The notes beneath the pieces are model-generated. The model worked only from the letters and a program-made list of their open reading frames with translations, did not search any database and had not been told where the DNA came from. Shown here one piece after another: positions 18,032 to 26,666 of a DNA stretch of 64,000 bases. The stretch covers positions 111,389 through 175,388 of the forward strand of contig JAFZSL010000038.1 in the NCBI GenBank assembly GCA_017619375.1. The letters run 5' to 3'. Within the stretch, counting starts at the first letter, position 1. Every line of letters begins with the position of its first letter. Made by a program: the position numbers and the translations under genes. Source of the stretch: Prevotella sp. (GTDB lineage Bacteria > Bacteroidota > Bacteroidia > Bacteroidales > Bacteroidaceae).

Positions 18032-19135
18032 ATGAAGAAATACATTGTGGCCATAGACTCATTCAAGGGATGCCTTTCATCAACGGAAGCCAATGCATCG
18101 GCGGTGGAAGGCATCCATCTTGAATATTCTGATGCAGAGATTGTACAAGTACCCGTCAGCGATGGCGGCGAGGGGTGGTTGGTGGCTTTTCATTCCGCCC
18201 TTGGTGGGGAGATGGTGGAAGTCGGCGTTCATGACCCTATGATGCGTCCCATCCGTGCTCATTATCTCAAGAAAGATGACACTGCAGTCATAGAGATAGC
18301 CCAAGCCAGCGGCCTGACCTTGTTGTCGTCAGAAGAGCGCAATCCCCTTCGCGCCACGAGTTACGGTACAGGTGAACTTATTGTTGATGCCGTCCGTCAA
18401 GGCAGCAAACACATCATCGTGGGTCTTGGCGGCAGTGCCACCAGCGACTGCGGCATCGGCATGCTTCGTGCCATCATCGACGTTTTCGCCAAACATGGGT
18501 CATGGGATGAGGTCACAGCCCTTCGCGATGTCAGGTTCACCATCGCCACCGACGTGAACAACCCGCTATGTGGCGAAAATGGAGCCGCCCATGTGTTCGC
18601 CCCACAGAAAGGAGCCACTCCGGAAATGGTGGAAATCCTCGACGCACGTGCCAAGCGCTTTGCTGAAATCTCAGCGCGACATTTCGGTTATGACAACCAG
18701 TACGTGCCCGGTGCAGGTGCAGCCGGTGGTTTAGGTTATGCCTTCCTTCAATACATGTGCTCTCCCAATAAGGACACACATCACTCCCCCGAAGCCGTTG
18801 AATGCCGTCCGGGGATAAACCTCCTCTTGGAAGCCGTCCATTTCGACAAAATGCTGGAAGACACCATCCTTGTCATCACAGGCGAAGGTTCAGCCGACCG
18901 CCAGACGCTGATGGGCAAACTGCCATACGGCATTCTCCAACGCGCCAAGTGTCACAAAGTGCCGGTGGCATTGATAGCCGGCCGCATCAAAGACAGGCAA
19001 TCATTGATCGATGCAGGATTCTCCAAGGTGGAATGTATCAATCCGCCAACTATTTCTCTCGAAGAGGCGATGAAGCCCGAAACCGCCAAGAGAAACATCA
19101 TCAAGACTGTTCGGTCTTTGCTTTCGGATTCGTGA
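18032..19135 (+). CDS. Glycerate kinase (GarK/GlxK type)
   Basis: This family phosphorylates D-glycerate to 2-phosphoglycerate in the cytoplasm. The 367-residue protein has the family N-terminus KKYIVAIDSFKGCLSSTEAN, VPVSDGGEGW, IIVGLGGSATSDCGIGML, VPGAGAAGGLGYAF and VITGEGSADRQTLMGK. The last ends about 100 residues before the C-terminus as usual. It stands apart from the polysaccharide operon behind a terminator, with a short GC-rich palindromic spacer and no clear promoter box. Confidence 0.95.
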   Translation: MKKYIVAIDSFKGCLSSTEANASAVEGIHLEYSDAEIVQVPVSDGGEGWLVAFHSALGGEMVEVGVHDPMMRPIRAHYLKKDDTAVIEIAQASGLTLLSSEERNPLRATSYGTGELIVDAVRQGSKHIIVGLGGSATSDCGIGMLRAIIDVFAKHGSWDEVTALRDVRFTIATDVNNPLCGENGAAHVFAPQKGATPEMVEILDARAKRFAEISARHFGYDNQYVPGAGAAGGLGYAFLQYMCSPNKDTHHSPEAVECRPGINLLLEAVHFDKMLEDTILVITGEGSADRQTLMGKLPYGILQRAKCHKVPVALIAGRIKDRQSLIDAGFSKVECINPPTISLEEAMKPETAKRNIIKTVRSLLSDS

Positions 19136-19337
19136 CCGGATGGCAAGAAAGACTCCTTTCAGGTATTTCTTGATGATGTATTTGAGCATAATGAGAAAAA
19201 AGGTGTTGAATGATTGCAGCAATCTTGTTTGTCATTTCTTCAATGCAAAAATAACAAAAAAAAGGACATGATTTAACAATAATGGTAGGAAAAGCGAAAA
19301 ATACCCACAAAAAGATGCGACATGTCGTTTTTTTTTC

Positions 19338-19345
19338 TAATTTTG
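19338..19345 (+). promoter_or_regulatory. Promoter -7 box of the 5'-nucleotidase gene
   Basis: TAATTTTG lies 5 nt before the ATG at 19351, which implies a leaderless transcript. No good -33 TTG is seen at 19-21 nt. Confidence 0.5.
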
Positions 19346-19350
19346 CGGTT

Positions 19351-20922
19351 ATGAAAAAGATTCTATTTACCATAGTCACATTAGCACTTTTTTGTGCTTG
19401 CAAAAACACCCAGTTGTTCAACATCAATAACAGGCCACAGCAACAGAAAAGCATTGTTGTCCTCTATGAGAACGATGTCCACTGCGGCATCGATGGCTAC
19501 TCCAAAATCGCAGGTCTTCGCGATGCCATCGTCAACAGCGACACCGCCTATGCCGCCGTGGTGAGTTGTGGCGACTACCTGCAGGGCGGTTCCAGTGGAG
19601 CCATCTCCCAAGGTCAGTACATCATCGACATCATGCGCAACGTCGGCTACACCGCCGTCACCTTGGGCAACCATGAGTTCGACTACGGCACACCGCGCAT
19701 GAAGGAACTTCAGCAGAAATTGCAAGCCCCCGTCGTCTGCGCCAATTTCTTCGACATGGGGGCGGAACAGTCTTATTACGCACCCTTCATCATCCGTCGA
19801 TACGGTAAAAAACGCGTTGCTTTCGTAGGTGCCTGCACCCCTGAGACCATGCGCGCCGAAAGTTATTCGTTTTACGACGAGGCAGGCAATCAACTCTACG
19901 ACCTACGAGAAAAGACGTTCTTCAAGGTCATCCAAAAGGCAGTGGACGATGCTCGCCTGAGAGGAGGTGCCGACTACGTCGTCTTGCTCTCCCACGTGGG
20001 TGAGGCATCAGACGCTATGAACATCGACTCCCACAAGTTGGTGGCGGCCACCCGGGGCATCGACGTGGTGCTCGACGGGCACTCCCACTCCACCATTCCC
20101 TATGACGAGGTGGCCAACCTCGATGGGAAGATAATCAAAATCACCCAGACCGGCACGCAGTTCAACAACATCGGAAAACTCCTCATTACAAATGACGGAA
20201 CCTTCTCCACCACCCTTCTCCCCACGGCCGACATTCCATTCACCAACGACCGCGTGACAAACACCACCGACAGCGTCAAGGCATTGTTGGAACAAGTGAC
20301 CACTCGCCAACTCTCCTCTTGCAACTACGCATTGGAAATCATTGACAAGAACGGCGTCCGTCAAGTGCGGCGCGCAGAGACCAACATGGCCGACCTCGTC
20401 ACCGACGCCTTCCGCCACAATGCCAGCGCCGACATCGGCCTGTACAACGGCGGCGGCATTCGCAACAGCATCTCAGCAGGGAACATCACTTACGGCGACG
20501 TGACCAACGTGCTTCCTTTCGACAACCGCTTGGTCGTGCTGGAGGTGCCGGGTAGCCTCCTCATCACCATGTTGGAGAGATGCACAGCGGCAGTGCCTGA
20601 GGAAGATGGCAATTTCCCACAGGTTTCGGGCCTTCGCTACACCATCCACAGCGTGAGCCATACCGTGAGCGACATCCAAGTCCTCGATGCCGCCACAGGC
20701 AAATACGTTGCCATCGACCCGAACAAGAAATACTCCGTCAGCACGACCGACTACTACAGCAGCGGAGGCTTCGACGGGATATTGAAAGACTGCACCGTGC
20801 TCAAAAACACGACATTGCTCAGCCGTGACGTCCTCTCCGACTACTTGGAACACACCATCGGCAGCACCATCGGCGATGCCTACAAACAGTCGCAAGGGAG
20901 AATCACAATTATTGAAGATTGA
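19351..20922 (+). CDS. 5'-nucleotidase / UDP-sugar-hydrolase-type metallophosphoesterase lipoprotein
   Basis: The 523-residue protein has a lipoprotein signal (LALFCACKN). It has an N-terminal calcineurin-like metallophosphoesterase domain (ENDVHCGIDGY, SCGDYLQGG, TLGNHEFDYG, LSHVGEASD, DGHSHS) and a C-terminal 5'-nucleotidase domain (AETNMADLVTDAFRH, YNGGGIRNS, YSVSTTDYYSSGGFDG). This is the normal two-domain plan. It should hydrolyse nucleotides at the periplasmic face. The start at 19351 is chosen because the upstream in-frame ATG precedes the promoter box. Confidence 0.93.
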   Translation: MKKILFTIVTLALFCACKNTQLFNINNRPQQQKSIVVLYENDVHCGIDGYSKIAGLRDAIVNSDTAYAAVVSCGDYLQGGSSGAISQGQYIIDIMRNVGYTAVTLGNHEFDYGTPRMKELQQKLQAPVVCANFFDMGAEQSYYAPFIIRRYGKKRVAFVGACTPETMRAESYSFYDEAGNQLYDLREKTFFKVIQKAVDDARLRGGADYVVLLSHVGEASDAMNIDSHKLVAATRGIDVVLDGHSHSTIPYDEVANLDGKIIKITQTGTQFNNIGKLLITNDGTFSTTLLPTADIPFTNDRVTNTTDSVKALLEQVTTRQLSSCNYALEIIDKNGVRQVRRAETNMADLVTDAFRHNASADIGLYNGGGIRNSISAGNITYGDVTNVLPFDNRLVVLEVPGSLLITMLERCTAAVPEEDGNFPQVSGLRYTIHSVSHTVSDIQVLDAATGKYVAIDPNKKYSVSTTDYYSSGGFDGILKDCTVLKNTTLLSRDVLSDYLEHTIGSTIGDAYKQSQGRITIIED

Positions 20923-20929
20923 AAAAATG

Positions 20930-20973
20930 ATAGGAGAAAACAGGGCATCCAGAAATGTCCTGTTTTCTCCTAT
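20930..20973. terminator. Bidirectional terminator hairpin
   Basis: A 15-bp perfect stem (20930-20944 with 20959-20973, containing GGAGAAAACAGG) surrounds a 14-nt loop between convergent genes. Confidence 0.75.
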
Positions 20974-20997
20974 ATCATCTTCTTGTATCTCCGAGTA

Positions 20998-21348
20998 TCA
21001 ATCCTGGTGTGACCGGTTGTTGAGGAATTGCGTATGGTTGAGCAATTTCCTTTCCTCCATGAAATCTCCCAGTCCCAATTTATCAAGATACTCGTTGGAG
21101 ATGAACTTGCTGTCATAGAGGTCATTGACCGTGTCGAGGAGATAAGCATATTTCATTTTCATCTTGTGCACCTCCTCGTCGGTAAACAAGCGTTCTGGTG
21201 AGGATAGTTTTTTCAACTCCTCATGAAACTTTTTGGCTCCTTGTGCACACCACTTTGCCTTTTCCTTCAGTTTTCTGTTATACCTGAAAGAAAGGACGGC
21301 AAGAGCCATCAATACGATAAACCCTGCAATCAAAATCTTCATATACAT
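20998..21348 (-). CDS. Small membrane-anchored protein of unknown function
   Basis: The 116-residue protein has one N-terminal hydrophobic helix (ILIAGFIVLMALAVLSF) followed by a basic, charged, helix-rich region, so it is probably a single-pass inner-membrane protein facing the cytoplasm. No family was recognised. A second in-frame ATG two codons in (21342) is an alternative start. A TAATTTTG box at 21382-21375 on the minus strand supports expression. Confidence 0.55.
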   Translation of the reverse strand: MYMKILIAGFIVLMALAVLSFRYNRKLKEKAKWCAQGAKKFHEELKKLSSPERLFTDEEVHKMKMKYAYLLDTVNDLYDSKFISNEYLDKLGLGDFMEERKLLNHTQFLNNRSHQD

Positions 21349-21374
21349 TTCCTTTCATTCACTTCTTCACGCTG

Positions 21375-21382
21375 CAAAATTA
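21375..21382 (-). promoter_or_regulatory. Promoter -7 box for the small membrane protein
   Basis: The minus strand reads TAATTTTG, about 26 nt ahead of the start codon. The rest of 21383-21640 is AT-rich and shows no gene. Confidence 0.4.
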
Positions 21383-21640
21383 TAAAAAAAACGAGAAATG
21401 CCTATCAAAAAACGGCTTTTTTGATGAATCATTTGTTTTATTTAATGCATTTTTTTACATATTTCACTCACAAGGACTTGAAACAACACATTTTTTGGGA
21501 AGAAATGAACTTTTTTTAGTGTATTTTTTAAACTTTTCATTTACATTACGTCTAATGGTAAATGAGAATCTGTTCAACTCGAACGAGGTTAAATTATAAA
21601 GTTATTCTAATATCTAATTTATTCATCAACTTAATTGAAC

Positions 21641-22138
21641 ATGAAAAAAGTATTTATGATGTTGGTACTGTTTGTAGTACCATTCGCAATGCAAGCACAG
21701 ACTTTCCACGATGTGGAGGCCAATGACGCCAAGGGTCCTGTCAAGTCGATCACCACTTCCATGATGGGTCAAAGCCAGACAATCACCTTCACCCAGGATG
21801 GCAAGCAGGAAGGGCTGAACAAAGCCGTTTACGACGACAATGGTTACCTACAGTCTGCAGAGCAGGACAATCAAATGGGAACCATAAAAGTCACCTACAA
21901 GTGGGAAAATGGCAAGATCAAGAGCCAGTCAATGGACATGATGGGTCAGCAAATGCCTATGAACTACGTTTATAACGAAAAGGGCGAACTTATCAAGCAG
22001 ACCATGAGCATGATGGGCCAGGATATGGTTATCGAGCATTCAGATTACAAGTATGACGACCATGGCAACTGGATCAGCCGCAAGACATCTGTGATGGGAC
22101 AATCCATGGAAAGCCCCCGTACCATCGTTTATTATTAA
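21641..22138 (+). CDS. Secreted protein with repeated MMGQ and YD-like motifs
   Basis: The 165-residue protein has a clear signal peptide (MKKVFMMLVLFVVPFAMQAQ). The mature part holds four copies of a methionine-rich turn (SMMGQSQ, DMMGQQM, SMMGQDM, SVMGQSM), alternating with YDDNG, YNEKG and YDDHG turns that resemble YD/RHS-type beta strands. No known function. ATG 21641 is chosen over the TTG two codons earlier. A clean terminator follows. Confidence 0.6.
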   Translation: MKKVFMMLVLFVVPFAMQAQTFHDVEANDAKGPVKSITTSMMGQSQTITFTQDGKQEGLNKAVYDDNGYLQSAEQDNQMGTIKVTYKWENGKIKSQSMDMMGQQMPMNYVYNEKGELIKQTMSMMGQDMVIEHSDYKYDDHGNWISRKTSVMGQSMESPRTIVYY

Positions 22139-22166
22139 TCATAATTCATAGTTTTTTAATTTGGTC

Positions 22167-22203
22167 ATCCCCACCATCTCCTGAGAGTTGGTGGGGATTT
22201 TTT
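22167..22203 (+). terminator. Rho-independent terminator
   Basis: ATCCCCACCA (22167-22176) pairs with TGGTGGGGAT (22189-22198), followed by a run of T. Confidence 0.88.
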
Positions 22204-22211
22204 AGATGATA

Positions 22212-22291
22212 GCGGAGGCAAAGCCTCCACCTACGAAGAACGGTTTTTTATTTGCGGAGGCGAAGCCTCCACCTACGAAGAACGGTTTTTT
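22212..22291 (+). repeat. Duplicated 38-bp palindromic element
   Basis: Two copies (22212-22249 and 22254-22291) differ at one base. Each has a small palindrome (GGAGGC-n-AAGCCTCC), then CACCTACGAAGAACGG and six T. They lie between convergent genes, so each copy could act as a terminator-like hairpin. Confidence 0.85.
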
Positions 22292-22305
22292 GCGATGGCA
22301 ATGTA

Positions 22306-24522
22306 TTAGATGTCGGCATCGGCCCTTAGGGGGAGGTTGTCAGAAGCCCCGCCTACGAGGAGAGCAATCCTGCCAGGTTCCAACATCCACGCCTGGGCAT
22401 TCTCATCCCAATGGCAGAGGTCTGCACGGCGCACGGTGATGGTGATGGTCTTCCTTTCTCCCGCTTTCAGTGCCACGCGCTTGAAACCTTTAAGTTCCTT
22501 GACAGGTCTATGGATATGGGAAGTCGGTCGTGACACATACACCTGAGCCACCTCTTCCGCATCGATGTCTGAAGTGTTGGTGATGGTGAATTTCACGTCC
22601 ACGCCCTCAGCCGTCGTCTTCACTTCGATGCCGCTGTATTGGAAATTCGCATAAGAAAGGCCGTATCCGAACGGGAACGCCACGGGAACACTCTTGCAAT
22701 CATACCACCGATACCCCACGAGGTCTTCCTCCGCATAGTTGGCTATGAGTTGCTGTCTTCTATCGTTGCTCTGGTTGTTGACCAATCCCACGAAGATGTC
22801 GCCCTGTGCATTGCCTTGCATGTTCTGAGGATAAGTACCCGTTGCATAAGCCGGCACATCCTCCAGTTTCAGAGGCCAACTCATGGGCAGTTTTCCCGAA
22901 GGCGACACTTTTCCTGTGAGCACCTCTGCTATCGCCTGTCCCCCCATGGAACCATTGAACCACGACGCCACCAGAGCCCCCGACGTTTCCTTGACCGTTG
23001 ACACATCAACAGGTCCACCCGACACGATGACGGTGACCAACCTCTTGTTGGCCTTTTCCAAAGCCTTGGCCAGTTCATCCTGTCCAGAAGGCAAGGTGAT
23101 GCTCTTTCTGTCTGAGCCCTCCGTTTCCACCTCGCGGTTGTCGCCAGCGAAGAAGATGACGAGATCGGCGCGTTTGGCCGCTTTCACCGCCTCCTTCATC
23201 AGTTTGGCGTCGGCGTCTTGCTGGGGGCTCATCCTCTTGCCACGCATCTCGCGGTCGAAACCCTTGTACCCCTGCACGTAGGTGATTTTCACCTTGTCGC
23301 CCAACACCTTCTGCAAACCTTCGAGCGGCGTGATTTCGCAACGAGTCTTCACCCCAGCACCCACGCCACCCAGTGCCATCTTGGCAACGGCGTTCTCACC
23401 GACGACGACTATGTTTTTGACGCGCTTGGTGTCGATGGGTAGCAAGTCTTTGTTCTTGAGCAAGACGATGGAACGCCTGGCCACTTCAAGGGCGATGTTC
23501 ATCTCTTCCGAGTTGCCCACCGGTCGTTTGTTGGCTTCTTCTTTCGCGATAGGCTTCACCGTCATCCTCACGCGAAGGTTTTCCCTGACACGCTCGTTGA
23601 TGACTTCCTCGCTCACCTTCCCAGCTTGCACCGAGTCGAGCAATGCCTTGCCCATGAAACGGCTTCCCGGCATTTCCACATTCAGTCCCGCCGTGACGGC
23701 ATCCACGGTGGAGTGCACCCCACCCCAGTCGCTGATGACCATCCCAGAGAATCCCCATTGCTTGCGCAGGATGGTGTTGAGCAACTCTTCGTTTTCCGAG
23801 CACCACCTTCCGTTGACCTTGTTGTAGGCAGCCATCATGCCCCATGCATCAGCCTCTCGCACAGCCATTTCAAATGGTCTGAGATAGATTTCATGCATGG
23901 CACGGTCGGAAATGCGCACGTCGACGAATCCACGATAGTCCTCTTGGTTGTTCAACGCATAATGCTTGAGGCACACCGCCGTGCCGTCGTCCTGTGCCCC
24001 CCGGGTGTAGGCCACCGACAACATGCCACTGAGCAACGGGTCCTCGCTGAGGTATTCGTATGTCCTTCCTCCAGTGGGAATCCTCTGAATGTTGATAGCC
24101 GGTCCGAGGATCATATCCTTGCCACGCAATCTTGCCTCATGGCTCATGCCCTTGCCATAGGCATATGCCCATTCCGTGCTCCAAGTAGCAGCCAACGCCG
24201 AACCTGTGGGGAAGAACGTGGCGGAATCCGTTGTCAGATGGAGTGAGTTCCATGAGTGTGGTTCCATCTCCTCACGAATGCCAAAAGGTCCGTCTGCATA
24301 TTCCACATCGGCAATCCCCAATCTCGGTATGCCCGCCGATGAGAACATATTTTTGCCATGCAGCATATCGATTTTTTCTTCAAGGGTCATGCTTCTGATG
24401 ATGTCTTCTATCTGCTGCTCATGTTGCATGAGACGAGAGAGATAGGTCTGTGCCATCGTCGTCGTGGCAGGAGCCAAGACTATAGTGATGACGATGGCTA
24501 TGGATTTAAGCGATTTTTTCAT
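22306..24522 (-). CDS. GH3 family beta-glycosidase
   Basis: GH3 enzymes remove beta-linked glucose, xylose or arabinose from oligosaccharide ends. The 738-residue protein has a signal peptide (APATTTMAQ), so it is periplasmic or surface-exposed. The N-terminal TIM barrel shows VEYADGPFGIREE, ALNNQEDYRGFVDV and the nucleophile region VISDWGGVHS. The alpha/beta sandwich (IVLLKNKDLLPID) and a fibronectin-III-like C-terminal domain (VKFTITNTSDIDAEEVAQVYV) follow, the BglX layout. It is third in a leftward run behind the regulator gene. Substrate (cello- versus xylo-oligosaccharide) is unclear. Confidence 0.94.
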   Translation of the reverse strand: MKKSLKSIAIVITIVLAPATTTMAQTYLSRLMQHEQQIEDIIRSMTLEEKIDMLHGKNMFSSAGIPRLGIADVEYADGPFGIREEMEPHSWNSLHLTTDSATFFPTGSALAATWSTEWAYAYGKGMSHEARLRGKDMILGPAINIQRIPTGGRTYEYLSEDPLLSGMLSVAYTRGAQDDGTAVCLKHYALNNQEDYRGFVDVRISDRAMHEIYLRPFEMAVREADAWGMMAAYNKVNGRWCSENEELLNTILRKQWGFSGMVISDWGGVHSTVDAVTAGLNVEMPGSRFMGKALLDSVQAGKVSEEVINERVRENLRVRMTVKPIAKEEANKRPVGNSEEMNIALEVARRSIVLLKNKDLLPIDTKRVKNIVVVGENAVAKMALGGVGAGVKTRCEITPLEGLQKVLGDKVKITYVQGYKGFDREMRGKRMSPQQDADAKLMKEAVKAAKRADLVIFFAGDNREVETEGSDRKSITLPSGQDELAKALEKANKRLVTVIVSGGPVDVSTVKETSGALVASWFNGSMGGQAIAEVLTGKVSPSGKLPMSWPLKLEDVPAYATGTYPQNMQGNAQGDIFVGLVNNQSNDRRQQLIANYAEEDLVGYRWYDCKSVPVAFPFGYGLSYANFQYSGIEVKTTAEGVDVKFTITNTSDIDAEEVAQVYVSRPTSHIHRPVKELKGFKRVALKAGERKTITITVRRADLCHWDENAQAWMLEPGRIALLVGGASDNLPLRADADI

Positions 24523-24750
24523 AATAGGTGATAGGTGATTATTGGAGGATATAGGTGATTATAGGTGGATATAGGTGGATATAGGTGGATATAGGTGGAT
24601 ATAGATGCTATAGTGATTATAGGTGATTATAGGTGATTATAGGTGGATATAGGTGGATATAGGTAGATATAGGTGGATATAGGTAGCTATAGGTAGATAT
24701 AGGTGATTATAGGTGATTATAGGTGATTATAGGTGATTATAGGATTATAG
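24523..24750 (-). repeat. 10-bp tandem repeat in the GH3 upstream region
   Basis: About 22 units of ATAGGTGATT or ATAGGTGGAT, with a few AGGTAGAT variants, fill the whole space between the secreted-protein gene and the GH3 start codon. The unit equals about one helical turn. No coding potential and no promoter box were seen. Confidence 0.95.
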
Positions 24751-24764
24751 GGGGAAGAGACATG

Positions 24765-26648
24765 TCAATAGCCAAGGGCGATGTAGCTGTGGGCCGGCAG
24801 TTGCAAATCGAAGGCCGCCTGATTGTCGGAATAGCCGAAAAAGCGGTAGCGGCTCACCGTCACCTCGGCCGGTTTCAACTGCTCCCCGGTCATCAGGTTG
24901 CGCAAGACGTTCACCTTGGTGTTGACCACCACGCGCAGCGAAACGGCATTGTCGTTGAAATTCTCCACCACCATGGTCTTGTTGTCATAGGGGAAGAGCG
25001 CCACCTTCGAGGGACCTTCCACATAGGCTCCCACATCCTTGCTCATGACCTTGCGTATGACATTGAGTGCCGGAGCGGGGAAGTCGTACAGGTTGCCGAA
25101 ATCATCGGGAATGGTGAGCACGAAGAGTGTTCCCTTTGAGTAAGTGTCGCGCAAGAGGATGGGATAACCCGATACGCCTCCTGTTAGCGGTCGTCCCGCA
25201 CTTACCACCTCCCAAGCGTCGTTGGTGAAGTACTTCACTTGAGGGATGATGAACTCCCGTTCCGACTTTCCCAACATCCCGAAATCGTTGACGATGGCCT
25301 TCAGGTCTCCGCAATAGAGTTCCACCACGTCGGCGAGTTGTTCCTTGATGGCCTTGAGCAGTCCTGTAGTGATGATGACATCGCCGCCTTTTTTCAACTG
25401 TCCTTTGATTTTCTCCACAATCTGTGGGTCTTTTGCCGCCTGCTGGGTGAGGAGTATCTGCTGTCTTCCCTCCACCCATTGCGGATGCATGTCCATGGGC
25501 AGGCCTATCATGCCAAGGTAGTTCTGCAGGAAATCCTCACCGGAGGAGTGGTATGGCTTGTAGGAAGCCAAGCCTACCGGCTTCCCCAACTTCCCCATCA
25601 ATTTGTCGGTCTGGTGCAAGGTTTGGTTGGCGAACCTTGCCATGGTGGTAGGCGTGATGGTCTTCCCGTCCTTGGTGAACGGAGCCACCATTTCGTCGTA
25701 TCTGAAACTATTGCCTCCCGCATCCTGCCACGGAGCACGCATGGAAGGTGTGATTTTCACATCATTCAGTTGCATATAGTTCCAGAGGATGATTTCGGGC
25801 GTCTTGGCCAACATGGTCAGGTGGAGTTGTTCGGCATAGCGGTCCATGCTCATATGTATGCCACCTGCATCCACCCATCCACCATAGTTGCGTCCAGGTG
25901 CTATATTGTCGAAGTAGCGTATAATATTATAACTCAAATAGTTCTGCAAGTGTTGCGCCGAAGCGGGGTCTCGTGTCTCCGTTCCTGTCCATATCCCGTC
26001 GAAATAGGTGGGTTCTTCCTCGATATTGAATCCCAGTCCGTGGAAATGGTCATACCAGTTAGGATATTTCACGATGACCTTCACCTTGGGGTTGACCGCC
26101 TTGGCGGGGTTCACCACCAATTCCCTGCCGGCATCAGCCATAAGCCTGAGCCGATAGTCCGTCCAACTTTTGTCCCCCTTGGCGGCTATCTCGTCATCAT
26201 TTTTCAAGTCGATGAAAAAGAAGTCGTCGAGGATGAAATCATCAAAGTGCTTGGCCGTGAATTCCGAGATGGCCTTCACCTGCTGTCGTTCTTCCTCGCG
26301 AGCATAACTGTAGGTTTCGAAATCAGTAGGTTCCGACCTGGTGAAAGTGATTCCCCCTCCTACTTCGAGGCCTTTGGAAAGGAAGAACTTCTTCACCTTG
26401 AGGAGCGTTTTTTCCGGAACGGTGAAAGCATCACGGTGTGTCTCGAGGTAGATTTTGTCGAGGTCCACCTGGCTGCTCACGGTTTCCCATGTGGATTTCA
26501 GGAACTTGTCATCCTCCATCCTTGCCACGTCTTGTGCCCTGATGTAGGTTGACACCTTGAAATGTTCAAACTTGCCCGCATGGGCGGCAGCAGCGGTCAT
26601 CAACGCCACCGCCAGCAGCAGGATGTTTTTTGGTTTGATAGTAGTCAT
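24765..26648 (-). CDS. Uncharacterised secreted protein of a carbohydrate operon (possible TIM-barrel glycosidase)
   Basis: The 627-residue protein has a signal peptide ending ALMTAAAAHA. No family was recognised. The first 270 residues alternate strands and helices in a barrel-like way and place acidic residues at likely strand ends: FILDDFFFIDL (Asp141/142), KVIVKYPNWYDHF and FDGIWTGTETRD (Glu224). A Rossmann-like segment (KGGDVIITTGLLKAI) and a beta-sandwich-like C-terminus (VTVSRYRFFGYSD...AHSYIALGY) follow. This is how several carbohydrate-active barrels are built, so a glycoside hydrolase is plausible but unproven. It starts 18 nt after the regulator stop and precedes GH3, so all three may share a transcript. 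Confidence 0.7.
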   Translation of the reverse strand: MTTIKPKNILLLAVALMTAAAAHAGKFEHFKVSTYIRAQDVARMEDDKFLKSTWETVSSQVDLDKIYLETHRDAFTVPEKTLLKVKKFFLSKGLEVGGGITFTRSEPTDFETYSYAREEERQQVKAISEFTAKHFDDFILDDFFFIDLKNDDEIAAKGDKSWTDYRLRLMADAGRELVVNPAKAVNPKVKVIVKYPNWYDHFHGLGFNIEEEPTYFDGIWTGTETRDPASAQHLQNYLSYNIIRYFDNIAPGRNYGGWVDAGGIHMSMDRYAEQLHLTMLAKTPEIILWNYMQLNDVKITPSMRAPWQDAGGNSFRYDEMVAPFTKDGKTITPTTMARFANQTLHQTDKLMGKLGKPVGLASYKPYHSSGEDFLQNYLGMIGLPMDMHPQWVEGRQQILLTQQAAKDPQIVEKIKGQLKKGGDVIITTGLLKAIKEQLADVVELYCGDLKAIVNDFGMLGKSEREFIIPQVKYFTNDAWEVVSAGRPLTGGVSGYPILLRDTYSKGTLFVLTIPDDFGNLYDFPAPALNVIRKVMSKDVGAYVEGPSKVALFPYDNKTMVVENFNDNAVSLRVVVNTKVNVLRNLMTGEQLKPAEVTVSRYRFFGYSDNQAAFDLQLPAHSYIALGY

Positions 26649-26666
26649 ATGATGAATGATTTGAGG

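Noticed and set aside
24523-24750. Possible CRISPR array
   Set aside because: The units are 10 bp, contiguous and without spacers.
25239-26552. Long plus-strand open frame antisense to the uncharacterised secreted protein
   Set aside because: It is a shadow of codon bias on the opposite strand; the minus-strand protein has the signal peptide and operon context.
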